NCBI RefSeq assembly: GCF_003244315.1
Contig: NZ_QKWH01000015.1
Location: 1 to 64,000 of the forward strand
Length of the DNA: 64,000 bases
Reading direction: 5' to 3'
Source: Xylanimonas oleitrophica
GTDB lineage: Bacteria; Actinomycetota; Actinomycetes; Actinomycetales; Cellulomonadaceae
Shown: positions 49,525 to 58,792 of the stretch, in pieces
Numbering within the stretch: position 1 is the stretch's first letter
How the letters are laid out: every line of letters starts with the position of its first letter
Notes under the pieces: model-generated
Told to the model about the DNA's origin: nothing
Seen by the model: only the letters and a program-made list of their open reading frames with translations
Databases searched by the model: none
Program-made: the position numbers and the translations under genes

Positions 49525-50859
49525 TCAGAGGCCGAGCGCGAACCGCATCGGGACCAGCTTGGCCTCGGACTCGGCCAGCTCGGCGGCCGGGTCGGACGCC
49601 GCGACGATGCCGCAGCCGGCGAAGAGCCGCACCCGGCGCGCGTCGGCGTCGTCCACGGCTGCCGAGCGCAGCGCGATGCCCCACTCGCCGTCGCCGTCCG
49701 CGCCGGTCCAGCCCACGGGCCCGGCGTAGCGGGCACGGTCCATGCCCTCGATCTCGCGGATCAGGTCGCGTGCCGCCGTCGTCGGCGTGCCGCACACCGC
49801 CGCCGAGGGGTGCAGGGCGGCGGCGAGCGACAGCGACGACGGCGCCCGGCCGGGCGCCGCGGCACGGTCGAGCACGCCCGTCACGTCGCTCGCGAGGTGC
49901 ATCACGTTGGGCAGGTGCAGCACGAACGGCTGCTCGGGCACGTTCATGGACGTGCAGAACGGTTCCAGCGCGCGGGCCACGGAGACGACGGCGTGCTCGT
50001 GCTCCTCCAGGTCCTTCGACGAGCGGGCGAGCTGGGCGGCGCGCAGCAGCGCGTCGTCGTCGCTCATGCCGGGCTCGCGGCGGATGGTGCCGGCCAGCAC
50101 GCGCGAGGCCACCAGCCCCTTCTCCGAGCGCACCAGCAGCTCCGGGGTGGCCCCCACCAGGCCGTCGACGGCGAAGGTCCACGTGGTCTCGTAGGCGCTC
50201 GCCAGGCGCCGCAGCAGCCAGCGCGGGTCCACGGGGTTCTCGGCGGTGGCGACGACGTCGCGCGCGAGCACCACCTTGTCGAGCCCGCCGGCCTGGATGC
50301 GGGCGACGGCCGCGGCCACGACGCCGGGCCAGTCGGCGGCGGGCACCGCGCCGTCCGCCGTGGTCACCGCACCGGGAGCGGTGACCGGTGCGCGCGGGGT
50401 GTCCAGCACCGCGGTGGACGGAGCGGCGTCCAGCGTGGTGGAGATCGTGGTCACCCAGGCGGTGCCACCACGGCGGCCGACGACGACGCGGGGCACCACC
50501 AGCACGCCCCCGGCACCCGAGGTGTCGTCGAAGGCGAACGAGCCGAACGCCACCGGGCCGGTGCCCGGCACCTGGACGTCGTCGCGCACGACGGCGCGCT
50601 CGAGCACCGACTGCCACGCCGCCTCGGCGTCGGCGAACCGGCCCGCCCCCTCGGTACGGATCCGCAGCGTCTCGCCCCAGCCCACGATGCCGTCGCCACG
50701 GCGCACCCACGTCAGCGGGCGCGCGTCGGGCAGCAGGTCGACCAGCGTGGTGAGGCCGCCGTCGGGCAGCTCGATCGGGGCGGTGCGGACCACGAGCGGC
50801 TGCGCGTCCGGCGTGCTGGGCACGCGGGGGCCGGGCTCGGGTGACGGGAAGGCGGACAT
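49525..50859 (-). CDS. menF: Isochorismate synthase (444 aa)
   Basis: Mg2+-dependent chorismate-to-isochorismate isomerase. ATG 50859. Chorismate-binding core: VARIQAGGLDKVVLARDVVA (about residues 188-207), GATPELLVRSEKGLVASRVL (about 235-254), AGTIRREPGM (about 255), DLEEHEHAVVSVARAL (about 279-294), LHPSAAVCGTPTTAARDLIR (about 350-369; catalytic region) and FAGCGIVAASDPAAELAESE (about 414-433). Convergent with the MATE gene, 7 bp apart. Isochorismate could also serve a siderophore, but the men neighbours favour menaquinone. Confidence 0.93.
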   Translation of the reverse strand: MSAFPSPEPGPRVPSTPDAQPLVVRTAPIELPDGGLTTLVDLLPDARPLTWVRRGDGIVGWGETLRIRTEGAGRFADAEAAWQSVLERAVVRDDVQVPGTGPVAFGSFAFDDTSGAGGVLVVPRVVVGRRGGTAWVTTISTTLDAAPSTAVLDTPRAPVTAPGAVTTADGAVPAADWPGVVAAAVARIQAGGLDKVVLARDVVATAENPVDPRWLLRRLASAYETTWTFAVDGLVGATPELLVRSEKGLVASRVLAGTIRREPGMSDDDALLRAAQLARSSKDLEEHEHAVVSVARALEPFCTSMNVPEQPFVLHLPNVMHLASDVTGVLDRAAAPGRAPSSLSLAAALHPSAAVCGTPTTAARDLIREIEGMDRARYAGPVGWTGADGDGEWGIALRSAAVDDADARRVRLFAGCGIVAASDPAAELAESEAKLVPMRFALGL

Positions 50860-51043
50860 CGCCGTCCAGAGTACGCCGGGGCGACGGTCTGGCCGCAGCC
50901 GGGGCGCCTGCCGGGGCACGCCCGGCGCGCCCCGGCGCACGCACGCGCTACCCGCGCCGCACCGTCGTCGGCGGGAGGGGATCCGCACGGTCGGTGCCGC
51001 TTCGGTGAAGCATCGCGGCGATCGTGCCCTGGGAGGCGCCGGC

Positions 51044-51067
51044 ACGGCAGGATCCACGGCAGGATCC
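51044..51067. repeat. Tandem 12-bp repeat
   Basis: ACGGCAGGATCC occurs twice head to tail directly in front of the membrane-protein start at 51073. Might space or replace a ribosome site; no known function. Confidence 0.6.
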
Positions 51068-51072
51068 AGGCC

Positions 51073-51999
51073 ATGACCTTCGAGCGCTCCACCCGCCTGG
51101 CGTACGCCCTCGTGCTGGCCGGGGCCGTGCTGGCCGTGTCGCTGTGGTGGAACGCGGGGTCCGGCGACGTCGTGCCCCGGCCGGCGGCCACCGTCCTCGC
51201 GGCGGTGACGACAGCGGGTCTCGTGGCGGCGGCGGTGCTGGTGCTCGCGGGGCTCGTGGCGCTGGGCGCGGCCGTCGGAGCGGGCTGGCGGGAGGTCGGG
51301 GCACGGGCCCTGCTGCTGCCGCTGGGGCTGGTGGTCGCCGTGGCCGGTGCGCCTGCGCTGGTGCTGGTACCGCTGGGAGGCCTGGTGGTGGCCGTGGTGG
51401 TGCTGGCGCTGACGGCTGCGGCGGCCCGCCGTGCGCGGGCTGCGCGGGAGGACGGCGCGGGCCAGGGTGAGCACGGCGGCGAGCCCGATGCCGGTGCGGG
51501 CCGGCTCGCCGTCGTCCTCCTGGCCGGCCTGGCCACCGCCGTCACGGTGGCCCAGGCACTGCACGCCGTGGTGTGGGACCCTCGGGCCCGGGTGCCGGGG
51601 AGCTCGTCGGCGCAGGTGCGGGAGGCGCTCGGCACGGCGTACGAGGCCGGCTCCTGGGCGGTGCTGGCCTGGGCGGCGCTGAGCCTGGGAGCGGTGCTGG
51701 CGTACCTGCTCCTGGGTGTTGTGCCCGCCGTGCGGCGGCGCGTGCTGGGCGGCGCCCCCGTGCGGCCCCGCGCGCTGGTGGTCGCGGGGCTGGCGCTGGT
51801 GGCGCTGGTGGGGTGGACCGGCTGGTGGGCCGCGTTCCCGCTCGCCGGGGTGGTGGCCGAGGCCGTCGGTGCGGCAGCCGGTCCTGCGTCGCCGGCGGGT
51901 CCGGCGGCGATGGTGGTCGCTGCGGCGTGCGGTGCGGCGGCCTTCCTCGTGGTGGGGCTCGCGCCGGGCGCCGCACCACGTGTGGTGCGGGGCCGCTGA
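51073..51999 (+). CDS. Hypothetical multi-pass membrane protein (308 aa)
   Basis: ATG 51073. Seven to eight hydrophobic helices, for example LAYALVLAGAVLAVSLWWN, LVAAAVLVLAGLVALGAAVG, LVVAVAGAPALVLVPLGGLV, LAVVLLAGLATAVTVAQALH and AMVVAAACGAAAFLVVGLAP, with a charged cytosolic loop (ARRARAAREDGAGQGEHGGE) in the middle. No motif recognised. Lies between menF (divergent) and menG (same strand, 51 bp later). The ribosome site is weak. Confidence 0.65.
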   Translation: MTFERSTRLAYALVLAGAVLAVSLWWNAGSGDVVPRPAATVLAAVTTAGLVAAAVLVLAGLVALGAAVGAGWREVGARALLLPLGLVVAVAGAPALVLVPLGGLVVAVVVLALTAAAARRARAAREDGAGQGEHGGEPDAGAGRLAVVLLAGLATAVTVAQALHAVVWDPRARVPGSSSAQVREALGTAYEAGSWAVLAWAALSLGAVLAYLLLGVVPAVRRRVLGGAPVRPRALVVAGLALVALVGWTGWWAAFPLAGVVAEAVGAAAGPASPAGPAAMVVAAACGAAAFLVVGLAPGAAPRVVRGR

Positions 52000-52050
52000 G
52001 CGCGGCCCGCCGCACCACGGCACCCTGCCCGGCCGTGGCACGATGACGCC

Positions 52051-52746
52051 ATGCCCCGCGCCAGCCTGGAGAAGAAGCCTGCCGAGGTCGCGTCGATGTT
52101 CGACGGGATCGCCGAGCGCTACGACCTCGTCAACGACCTCGTCTCCCTGGGGCAGGACCGCCGGTGGCGCCGCCTGGTGCGCGAGGCCGTGGCGGCGATG
52201 CCCGGGGAGAAGGTTCTCGACCTGGCGGCCGGCACGGGCACGTCGTCGGAGCCGTTCGCCGAGGACGGCGCGATCGTGGTGCCCTCCGACATCTCGCTCG
52301 GGATGCTGCGGGTGGGCAAGGAGCGCCGCCCCGACCTGCCGTTCGTCGCAGGCGACGCGACGGCGCTGCCCTTCGCCGACGGCGCGTTCGACGCCGTGAC
52401 GATCAGCTTCGGCCTGCGCAACGTGGTGGACACCGAGGGTGCGCTGCGGGAGATGCTGCGGGTGGTGCGCCCGGGCGGGCGCATCGTGGTGTGCGAGTTC
52501 TCCACGCCCACGTGGGGACCGTTCCGCACCCTGTACATGGAGTACCTGATGCGTGCCCTGCCCGTCGTGGCGGGTGCCGTCACCGGTGACAAGGGCTCCT
52601 ACGAGTACCTGGCGGAGTCGATCCGTTCGTGGCCCGACCAGCCGGGGCTGGCCCACCTGATGCTCGACGCCGGGTGGGAGCACGTGGCCTACCGGAACGT
52701 GACCGGGGGCATCGTGGCGCTGCACCGCGCGAGCCGGCCCGCCTGA
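52051..52746 (+). CDS. menG: Demethylmenaquinone methyltransferase (231 aa)
   Basis: SAM-dependent C-methylation of demethylmenaquinone, the last ring step. UbiE/MenG motifs: [20 protein letters not shown] (residues 13-32), [16 protein letters not shown] (about 55-70, SAM motif I), [20 protein letters not shown] and [20 protein letters not shown] (about 101-140), [14 protein letters not shown], and [15 protein letters not shown] near 184. Full length. ATG 52051 chosen as the start of the conserved [12 protein letters not shown] segment. Confidence 0.95.
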   Translation: MPRASLEKKPAEVASMFDGIAERYDLVNDLVSLGQDRRWRRLVREAVAAMPGEKVLDLAAGTGTSSEPFAEDGAIVVPSDISLGMLRVGKERRPDLPFVAGDATALPFADGAFDAVTISFGLRNVVDTEGALREMLRVVRPGGRIVVCEFSTPTWGPFRTLYMEYLMRALPVVAGAVTGDKGSYEYLAESIRSWPDQPGLAHLMLDAGWEHVAYRNVTGGIVALHRASRPA

Positions 52747-52883
52747 TCCTCGCGGGCGATCCTCTCGCCTGAGGCTCCCGCCAGAGGTTCACACGGTCCT
52801 GACAGGCGGGCGGCAGGGAACCCTCAGCCACGGGGCCTAGCGTCGTCGTGTCCGCGAGGTTCGTCCCCGCCGCCGCGGACCCC

Positions 52884-52924
52884 ACCCCGGTGCGGGGCGC
52901 CCTCGGGCAGCCCCGCACCGGGGT
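52884..52924. terminator. 15-bp hairpin downstream of menG
   Basis: ACCCCGGTGCGGGGC (52884-52898) and its exact complement (52910-52924) around an 11-base loop, 137 bp after menG. Probable terminator separating menG from menJ-nuo. Confidence 0.7.
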
Positions 52925-53256
52925 TCGTCGTCCGCGGGGGCGTCGTGGCCGCGCAGGGGGAGGTCGTGGCGTCCCCGAGGGCGGCGAGCCCGCCGACGCC
53001 GCGAGCCCGCCCGAGGGCGTGAGCCCGCCCGACGGCGTGACGCCGCGGCGGGACGGGGCTCGGGACCTTCGGCCCGCGATCTGGGGTCTTCTCGCGGCCC
53101 GGATCCGCACGTCCCGGCCTCCTTGGTGAGCGAGGATCGTGCCTGGCCGCAGCCATCACGGGGCGGCTGCCCGAGGGCCTGCCGGAGCCGTGCGCCACGA
53201 CGAAGGCGAGCCTTGCTACACAAGCAGCCGCTCATGTGGATATGGTGACGGCGGTG

Positions 53257-53274
53257 TTGTGATCGGGTTCACAA
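53257..53274 (+). promoter_or_regulatory. Rex operator of the menJ-nuo operon
   Basis: TTGTGATCGGGTTCACAA: perfect TTGTGA/TCACAA arms, 6-bp spacer, 69 bp before the menJ GTG. A TATGGT hexamer at 53241-53246, just upstream, could be the -10, which would put the operator across the transcription start, a repressor position. Rex is known to control nuo in Streptomyces, and rex is encoded at 25512. Confidence 0.8.
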
Positions 53275-53343
53275 GTCAGTCTGACGAGGCCCGCCGCCTG
53301 CGACGGAGCAGGCCCCGGGCTCTGGTGAGAGCGAGGTGATCAC

Positions 53344-54693
53344 GTGCGAGCAGGCGCATCCGACGACGCGGACGTCATCGTGGTGGGTGCCGGCCCTGCC
53401 GGGTCCTCCGCCGCGCACTGGTGCGCGTCCGCGGGGCTCGACGTGCTGCTCCTCGAGAAGGCCGGGTTCCCTCGCGACAAGGTCTGCGGCGACGGGCTGA
53501 CGCCGCGCGCCGTGGCCGAGCTGGCCCGCATGGGCGTGCCCACCGACGCCGCGGACGGCTGGATCCGCAACCAGGGGCTGCGCGTGGTGGCCGGCGGCCG
53601 CACGTGGGAGCTGCCCTGGCCGGACGTCACGGCCTACCCCGGTTACGGCATGGCCCGCTCGCGCATGACGCTCGACCACCGCCTCGCCCAGCACGCGCAG
53701 CGCAGCGGCGCCAAGCTGCTCGAGCGCACCAAGGTGACCGGCCCGCTGCTCGACGACCGCACCGGCCGCGTCGTGGGCGTCACCGCCCAGCCCCTGGACG
53801 GCCGGGGCCGCCCCGACGGCGCCCCCACCACCTACCGGGCACCCGTCGTCGTCGCGGCCGACGGTGTCAGCTCGCGCTTCGCCACGAGCCTCGGCATCGA
53901 GCGCCGTGACGACCGCCCGATGGGCACCGCGGTGCGCACGTACTTCCGCACCGACGGCAAGGCCGCCGACGGCACCCCGTCCGCCACCGGGCCCACCAGC
54001 CGGCACGAGGACGCCTGGATGGAGTCCCACCTCGAGCTGTGGTCCGGCGCGCCCGGCCAGAGCGACCTGCTCCCCGGTTACGGCTGGATCTTCGCCCTCG
54101 GTGACGGCACCGTGAACGTGGGCCTCGGCTCGGTGAGCTCGACGCCGGCGCGCCAGTCCGCCGTCGGGCACGACTACAAGGCGCTGATGCGCACCTGGAT
54201 CGAGAACACGCCCGCCGAGTGGGGCTTCACGCCCGACAACCAGGTGGGCCCGATCCGCGGGGCCGCGCTGCCCATGGGGTTCAACCGCACGCCCATGTAC
54301 CGCGACGGCGCGCTGCTGGTCGGGGACGCCGCCGGCATGGTCAGCCCGTTCAACGGCGAGGGCATCGCCTACGCGCTGCAGGCCGGGCGGGTCGCCGCCG
54401 ACGCCATCACCCAGGCCCGCACGCGCACCACCGACGACGCCCGCGAGCGCGCGCTCGGCACCTACGCCGACCGCATGCGCGCCGAGCTCGGCGGCTACTA
54501 CACGCTGGGCCGGGCGTTCGTCCGGCTCATCGAGCACCCCACGATCATGCGGGTCGGCACCCGGTACGCCCTGCCCGTCCCCGTGGTCATGAGGCTCGTG
54601 GTCAAGCTGCTCTCGGACTGCTACGAGCCGCGCGGGGGCGACTGGGTGGACCGGGTGATCGCAGCGATGACGCGGGTGGTCCCCGCGGCCTGA
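53344..54693 (+). CDS. menJ: Geranylgeranyl-reductase-family flavoprotein, probable menaquinone reductase MenJ (449 aa)
   Basis: FAD enzyme that saturates an isoprene unit of menaquinone (as in mycobacterial MenJ). GTG 53344 with GAGGTGA upstream. Dinucleotide motif DVIVVGAGPAGSSAAHWCAS (residues 9-28), FPRDKVCGDGLTPRAVAEL (about 42-60, the GGR PxxKxCG signature), VVAADGVSSRFATSLGI, and GALLVGDAAGMVSPFNGEGI (about 321-340, FAD). C-terminal amphipathic LPVPVVMRLVVKLLSDCY suits membrane contact. First gene of the complex I operon, which places quinone tailoring under the same Rex switch. Confidence 0.88.
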   Translation: MRAGASDDADVIVVGAGPAGSSAAHWCASAGLDVLLLEKAGFPRDKVCGDGLTPRAVAELARMGVPTDAADGWIRNQGLRVVAGGRTWELPWPDVTAYPGYGMARSRMTLDHRLAQHAQRSGAKLLERTKVTGPLLDDRTGRVVGVTAQPLDGRGRPDGAPTTYRAPVVVAADGVSSRFATSLGIERRDDRPMGTAVRTYFRTDGKAADGTPSATGPTSRHEDAWMESHLELWSGAPGQSDLLPGYGWIFALGDGTVNVGLGSVSSTPARQSAVGHDYKALMRTWIENTPAEWGFTPDNQVGPIRGAALPMGFNRTPMYRDGALLVGDAAGMVSPFNGEGIAYALQAGRVAADAITQARTRTTDDARERALGTYADRMRAELGGYYTLGRAFVRLIEHPTIMRVGTRYALPVPVVMRLVVKLLSDCYEPRGGDWVDRVIAAMTRVVPAA

Positions 54694-54739
54694 CGGCCGG
54701 CGGACGAGCGTGGTGCGAGCACGAAGGAGTGATCGAACG

Positions 54740-54775
54740 ATGACGCAGGCAGAGCGAGGGAGGGAGGGGCGATGA
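54740..54775 (+). CDS. 11-codon leader frame coupled to nuoA
   Basis: ATG 54740 with AAGGAG (54724-54729, 10-base spacing) opens a frame of 11 sense codons ([11 protein letters not shown]) whose TGA (54773-54775) overlaps the nuoA ATG (ATGA). The nuoA ribosome site GGGAGGGAGGGG lies inside it. Could be a real leader enhancing nuoA translation or a remnant; the peptide itself has no recognisable features. Confidence 0.35.
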   Translation: MTQAERGREGR

Positions 54776-55134
54776 CCAACCCGTACGTCCCGGTGCTGGT
54801 GCTCATGGCCGTGGCGGCCGTGCTCGCCCTGGGCGGTGTCGCGGCCTCGGCCGTGATCGGCCCCAAGCGCTACAACCGCGCCAAGCTCGAGGCCTACGAG
54901 TGCGGCATCCAGCCGACGCCGCAGGCCACCGGGGGCGGGCGGCTGCCGGTCAAGTACTACCTGGTGGCCATGACGTTCATCGTCTTCGACATCGAGGTCG
55001 TCTTCCTCTACCCGTGGGCCGTCAGCTTCGCCTGGCTGGCCGGGTTCGGGCTGGTGGCGATGCTCGTCTTCCTCGCGCTGATCACCGTGCCGTTCGTGTA
55101 CGAGTGGCGCCGCGGCGGCTTCGACTGGGTCTGA
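54772..55134 (+). CDS. nuoA: NADH-quinone oxidoreductase subunit A (120 aa)
   Basis: Three-helix membrane subunit of complex I near the quinone entry. ATG 54772 with a purine-rich GAGGGAGGGAGGGG upstream. Conserved core: [19 protein letters not shown] (about residues 38-56, the Cys loop near the quinone tunnel) and [20 protein letters not shown] (about 62-81, with the Asp/Glu pair), ending [12 protein letters not shown]. Standard length. Fourteen bases separate it from nuoB. Confidence 0.96.
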   Translation: MTNPYVPVLVLMAVAAVLALGGVAASAVIGPKRYNRAKLEAYECGIQPTPQATGGGRLPVKYYLVAMTFIVFDIEVVFLYPWAVSFAWLAGFGLVAMLVFLALITVPFVYEWRRGGFDWV

Positions 55135-55148
55135 GAGAAGGAAGAGCA

Positions 55149-55700
55149 ATGGGGCTGGAAGAGGCGCCGTCGGGGTTCCTGCTGACGACGGTCGAGGACA
55201 TCGCGGGCTACCTGCGCAAGGCGTCGCTGTGGCCGGTGACGTTCGGGTTGGCGTGCTGCGCCATCGAGATGATGGCCGCCGGCACCTCCCGGTTCGACCT
55301 GTCCCGGTTCGGCATGGAGGTGTTCCGCGCCTCCCCGCGCCAGGCCGACCTGATGATCGTGGCCGGGCGGGTGAGCCAGAAGATGGCCCCGGTGGTGCGC
55401 CAGGTCTACGACCAGATGAGCGAGCCCAAGTGGGTGCTGTCGATGGGCGTGTGCGCCTCGTCGGGCGGCATGTTCAACAACTACGCGATCGTCCAGGGCG
55501 TCGACCACGTGGTGCCGGTGGACATCTACCTGCCCGGCTGCCCGCCCCGGCCCGAGATGCTCATCAACGCGATCCTGGCCCTGCACCACCAGATCCAGGA
55601 GTCGCCGCTGGGCGTCAACCGCGTCGAGGCGGCCAAGGCAGCCGAGGCCGCGGCCCTGGAGGCCACGCCCACCTTCGAGATGAAGGGCCTGCTGCGATGA
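55149..55700 (+). CDS. nuoB: NADH-quinone oxidoreductase subunit B (183 aa)
   Basis: Binds the terminal [4Fe-4S] cluster N2 that reduces menaquinone. Cluster Cys: tandem pair in [20 protein letters not shown] (about residues 36-55), [20 protein letters not shown] (about 98-117) and [20 protein letters not shown] (about 125-144). [20 protein letters not shown] also fits. ATG 55149 with GAAGGAAGAG upstream. Stop overlaps nuoC (ATGA). Confidence 0.97.
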   Translation: MGLEEAPSGFLLTTVEDIAGYLRKASLWPVTFGLACCAIEMMAAGTSRFDLSRFGMEVFRASPRQADLMIVAGRVSQKMAPVVRQVYDQMSEPKWVLSMGVCASSGGMFNNYAIVQGVDHVVPVDIYLPGCPPRPEMLINAILALHHQIQESPLGVNRVEAAKAAEAAALEATPTFEMKGLLR

Positions 55701-56521
55701 GCGGCCCGACGCCCGCCCCGGGGCCGGGGGAGCCGACGACGCCGGTGCCGCAGCCCGAGGAGGCCATGGGCCCCCGCTCGGGGGAGCTGGTCTCCGGCAC
55801 CGCCAGCCCCGCCGGTGCGGGCTCGTTGCCGCAGCCGGAGATCATCGCCGTGCGCGAGGGCATGTTCGGCGTCAAGCAGGGCGGCGACACCACCGGCTAC
55901 GGCGGCCTCGTGCAGCCCGTCGCCATGCCGGGCGCCGCCGAACGGCCCTACGGCGGCTGGTTCGACGAGGCGGTCGACGTGCTCGCCGAGGTGCTCGGCG
56001 CCCAGGGGGTCGCGTTCGACGACGCGGTGGAGCGCGTCGTCGTCGACCCGCCCCGCAGCTCGCGGGCCGGGGCGCACGCCGAGCTCACCCTGTGGGTCGC
56101 GCGCGAGCACCTGGTGCGCGTCTGCCAGGCGCTGCGCGACGACCAGGACCTGCGCTTCGAGCTGTCCCTCGGCGTCAGCGGCGTCCACTACCCGCACGAC
56201 GCGGGGCGCGAGCTGCACGCCGTCTACCACCTCACCTCGGTGACCCACGGCCGGCAGCTGCGCCTGGAGGTCGCCTGCCCCGACGTCGACCCGCACGTCC
56301 CGTCCACCACGGCGGTGTACCCGGCCAACGACTGGCACGAGCGGGAGACGTTCGACTTCTTCGGCATCGTGTTCGACGGGCACCCCGGCCTGGCGCGCAT
56401 CGAGATGCCGGACGACTGGCCCGGGCACCCGCAGCGCAAGGACTACCCGCTGGGCGGCATCCCCGTGGAGTACAAGGGCGCCACGGTGCCTCCGCCCGAC
56501 ACGAGGAGGCAGTACTCGTGA
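55697..56521 (+). CDS. nuoC: NADH-quinone oxidoreductase subunit C (274 aa)
   Basis: 30-kDa hydrophilic subunit of the quinone module. ATG 55697 overlaps nuoB. An N-terminal Pro/Gly/Glu-rich extension of about 50 residues precedes [20 protein letters not shown], usual for actinobacteria. The core has [20 protein letters not shown] (about 153-172), the signature region around [20 protein letters not shown] (about 208-227) and [20 protein letters not shown] (about 237-256). Overlaps nuoD (GTGA). Confidence 0.95.
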   Translation: MSGPTPAPGPGEPTTPVPQPEEAMGPRSGELVSGTASPAGAGSLPQPEIIAVREGMFGVKQGGDTTGYGGLVQPVAMPGAAERPYGGWFDEAVDVLAEVLGAQGVAFDDAVERVVVDPPRSSRAGAHAELTLWVAREHLVRVCQALRDDQDLRFELSLGVSGVHYPHDAGRELHAVYHLTSVTHGRQLRLEVACPDVDPHVPSTTAVYPANDWHERETFDFFGIVFDGHPGLARIEMPDDWPGHPQRKDYPLGGIPVEYKGATVPPPDTRRQYS

Positions 56522-57867
56522 GCACGCCCACGACCGGCTACCGGGCCACCCGCCCGCCCGTCGGCGACTTCGACCCCGGCACCCCGTCCTACGAGGCGTC
56601 GGGCGGCGACTGGGACGAGATCGCCCGCGAGGTGGTGGGCGAGGAGCGCATCGTCGTCAACATGGGGCCCCAGCACCCCTCCACCCACGGCGTGCTGCGG
56701 CTCATGCTCGAGATCGACGGCGAGACGGTCACCGAGGCCCGCTGCGGCGTCGGGTACCTGCACACCGGCATCGAGAAGAACATGGAGTTCCGCACCTGGA
56801 CGCAGGGCACCACGTTCTGCACCCGCATGGACTACCTGGCGCCGTTCTTCCAGGAGGCCGCGTTCTGCCTCGGCACCGAGAAGCTGCTCGGCATCACCGA
56901 CGACGTCCCCGAGCGGGCCAGCGTCATCCGGGTGCTGATGATGGAGCTCAACCGCATCTCCTCCCACCTGGTGTGCCTCGGCACGGGCGGCAACGAGATG
57001 GGCGCCACCACGGTGATGACGATCGGGTTCACCGCCCGCGAGGAGATCCTGCGCCTCTTCGAGGCCGCCACCGGGCTGCGCATGAACCACGCGTACATCC
57101 GCCCGGGCGGCGTCGCGCAGGACGTGCCCGACGGCTTCACCGACCAGGTGCGCCGCGCCATGAAGGAGGTGCGCAAGTACCTCGGCCAGCTCGGTGACCT
57201 CATGCTCGCCAACCCCATCTTCAAGGCCCGGCTCACCGACGTCGGCACCCTCGACCTCGCCGGCTGCATGGCGCTCGGCATCACCGGCCCCGTGCTGCGC
57301 TCCACCGGGCTGCCCTACGACGTGCGCAAGGCGTTCCCCTACTGCGGGTACGAGACGTACGACTTCGACGTGCCCACCGGTACCAACGCCGACTGCTACG
57401 ACCGGGTCGTCATCCGTGTCGAGGAGTGCTACCAGTCCCTCAAGATCGTGGAGCAGGCGCTCGAGCGCCTCGACGCCACGACCGGCGACCCCGTCATGGT
57501 GGCCGACCGCAAGATCGCCTGGCCCGCCCAGCTCGCCGTCGGCGGCGACGGGCAGGGCAACTCCCTCGACCACATCCGCACCATCATGGGCACCTCCATG
57601 GAGGCCCTGATCCACCACTTCAAGCTGGTGACCGAGGGCTTCCGGGTCCCCGTGGGCCAGGCCTGGCAGACGGTCGAGCACCCCCGCGGCGAGCTCGGCG
57701 TGCACGTGGTGTCAGACGGCGGCACCAAGCCCTACCGGGCGCACTTCCGCGACCCGTCCTTCAACAACCTCCAGGCCGTGTCGGTCATGTGCGAGGGCGG
57801 CCAGGTGGCCGACGTCGTCGTGGCCGTGGCGTCCCTGGACCCCGTCCTGGGAGGAGTCGACCGATGA
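56518..57867 (+). CDS. nuoD: NADH-quinone oxidoreductase subunit D (449 aa)
   Basis: 49-kDa subunit forming the quinone pocket with NuoB. GTG 56518. Key motifs: [20 protein letters not shown] (about residues 45-64; the His of HPSTHG lines the quinone site), [20 protein letters not shown] (about 77-96), [16 protein letters not shown] (about 104-119), and the C-terminal [20 protein letters not shown] plus [11 protein letters not shown] (Asp at the end of the quinone tunnel). Full length. Stop overlaps a 19-codon frame before nuoE. Confidence 0.97.
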   Translation: MSTPTTGYRATRPPVGDFDPGTPSYEASGGDWDEIAREVVGEERIVVNMGPQHPSTHGVLRLMLEIDGETVTEARCGVGYLHTGIEKNMEFRTWTQGTTFCTRMDYLAPFFQEAAFCLGTEKLLGITDDVPERASVIRVLMMELNRISSHLVCLGTGGNEMGATTVMTIGFTAREEILRLFEAATGLRMNHAYIRPGGVAQDVPDGFTDQVRRAMKEVRKYLGQLGDLMLANPIFKARLTDVGTLDLAGCMALGITGPVLRSTGLPYDVRKAFPYCGYETYDFDVPTGTNADCYDRVVIRVEECYQSLKIVEQALERLDATTGDPVMVADRKIAWPAQLAVGGDGQGNSLDHIRTIMGTSMEALIHHFKLVTEGFRVPVGQAWQTVEHPRGELGVHVVSDGGTKPYRAHFRDPSFNNLQAVSVMCEGGQVADVVVAVASLDPVLGGVDR

Positions 57868-57923
57868 CCTCACCCCACGCAGCCGCTCGCTGCGCCCACG
57901 CCTGCGCGAGGACCCCGAGATGA
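57864..57923 (+). CDS. 19-codon frame bridging nuoD and nuoE
   Basis: ATG 57864 overlaps the nuoD stop (ATGA), and its TGA (57921-57923) overlaps the nuoE ATG (ATGA), encoding [19 protein letters not shown]. Either a coupling mini-gene that carries ribosomes between the two, or the former N-terminus of nuoE cut off by a small frameshift. No ribosome site is seen inside the bridge except GAGGA at 57911. Confidence 0.35.
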   Translation: MTSPHAAARCAHACARTPR

Positions 57924-58792
57924 CCGCCGAGCCCGTGACCACCGGGACGGGCGTGCCGCCGCGCCCCGGCTACGACGCCCGCCTCGACCCGGACCTGCTC
58001 GCACGGCTGCGCGCCGACGCCGCCGCGATCACGGCCCGCTACCCCGACCCGCGCTCGGGCCTGCTGCCCATGCTGCACCTGGTGCAGTCCGTGGACGGGT
58101 ACGTCAGCCGGGACGGCGTCCTGTTCTGCGCCGAGCAGCTGGGCCTCACCCCGGCCGAGGTCAGCGCCGTCGCCACCTTCTACACCCAGTACAAGCGCCA
58201 CCCCAACGGCACCTACACCGTCGGCGTGTGCACCAACACCCTGTGCGCCGTCATGGGCGGCGACGCCATCTTCGACGAGCTCAGCGAGCACCTCGGCGTC
58301 GGGCACGACGAGACCACCGAGGACGGCGCCATCACCCTGGAGCGGGTCGAGTGCAACGCCGCCTGCGACTACGCGCCCGTCGTGATGGTCAACTGGGAGT
58401 TCTTCGACAACCAGACCCCGGAGACGGCCACGGCGCTCGCGGACGACCTGCGCGCCGGCCGGCCGGTGGCGCCCACGCGCGGCGCGGCGAGCGTGTGCAC
58501 GTTCAAGCAGATGAGCCGGGTGCTGGCCGGGTTCCCCGACGGGCGCGCCGACGAGGGCGGCGTCGCGGGCGAGCCCACGCTGGCCGGCCTGCGGGTGGCC
58601 CGCGAGCGCGGCTGGACGGCCCCGCAGCCCGAGACGGCGCACGAGGCGCCGGCCGCGGGTGGCACGACGACGGGCGAGCCCGAGGCGGGCGAGCCCGGGT
58701 CGAGCGCCGAGCGCGAGCCGGCGACGCCGTCGGACACCACCGAGTCGCCCCACCCCGGCGACCCCGGACGAGGCAAGGGGGAGGCACGGTGA
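57920..58792 (+). CDS. nuoE: NADH-quinone oxidoreductase subunit E (290 aa)
   Basis: 24-kDa subunit with the [2Fe-2S] cluster N1a of the NADH module. ATG 57920. The thioredoxin-like core has AEVSAVATFYTQYKRHPNGT (about residues 77-96), cluster Cys in VGVCTNTLCAVMGGDAIFDE (about 100-119), and the second Cys pair in VECNAACDYAPVVMVNWEFF (about 143-162). Residues beyond 195 (THEAPAAGGTT-type, Glu/Pro/Gly-rich, about 90 aa) form a long disordered C-terminal tail; the family is usually 160-250. Overlaps nuoF (GTGA). Confidence 0.95.
   Translation: MTAEPVTTGTGVPPRPGYDARLDPDLLARLRADAAAITARYPDPRSGLLPMLHLVQSVDGYVSRDGVLFCAEQLGLTPAEVSAVATFYTQYKRHPNGTYTVGVCTNTLCAVMGGDAIFDELSEHLGVGHDETTEDGAITLERVECNAACDYAPVVMVNWEFFDNQTPETATALADDLRAGRPVAPTRGAASVCTFKQMSRVLAGFPDGRADEGGVAGEPTLAGLRVARERGWTAPQPETAHEAPAAGGTTTGEPEAGEPGSSAEREPATPSDTTESPHPGDPGRGKGEAR

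Larger units (their letters stand above)
52747..53343. other. 597-bp gene-free region before menJ
   Basis: No convincing gene on either strand. It holds a 15-bp hairpin (52884-52924), a degenerate tandem repeat of GAGCCCGCC(C)GA-GGCGT units (about 52989-53045), and at its right end a less GC-rich stretch (about 53205-53280) that looks like the promoter of the menJ-nuo operon with a Rex operator. The small frames inside are Arg/Pro/Gly-rich and look like chance frames. Confidence 0.65.

Noticed and set aside
52984-53046. CRISPR-like short repeats
   Set aside because: The units are about 18-20 bp, degenerate and directly abutting with no spacers, and no cas genes are present.
52848-53129. Possible 93-aa gene upstream of menJ
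   Set aside because: Arg/Pro/Gly-rich, contains the hairpin and a tandem repeat, no ribosome site and no recognisable motif.
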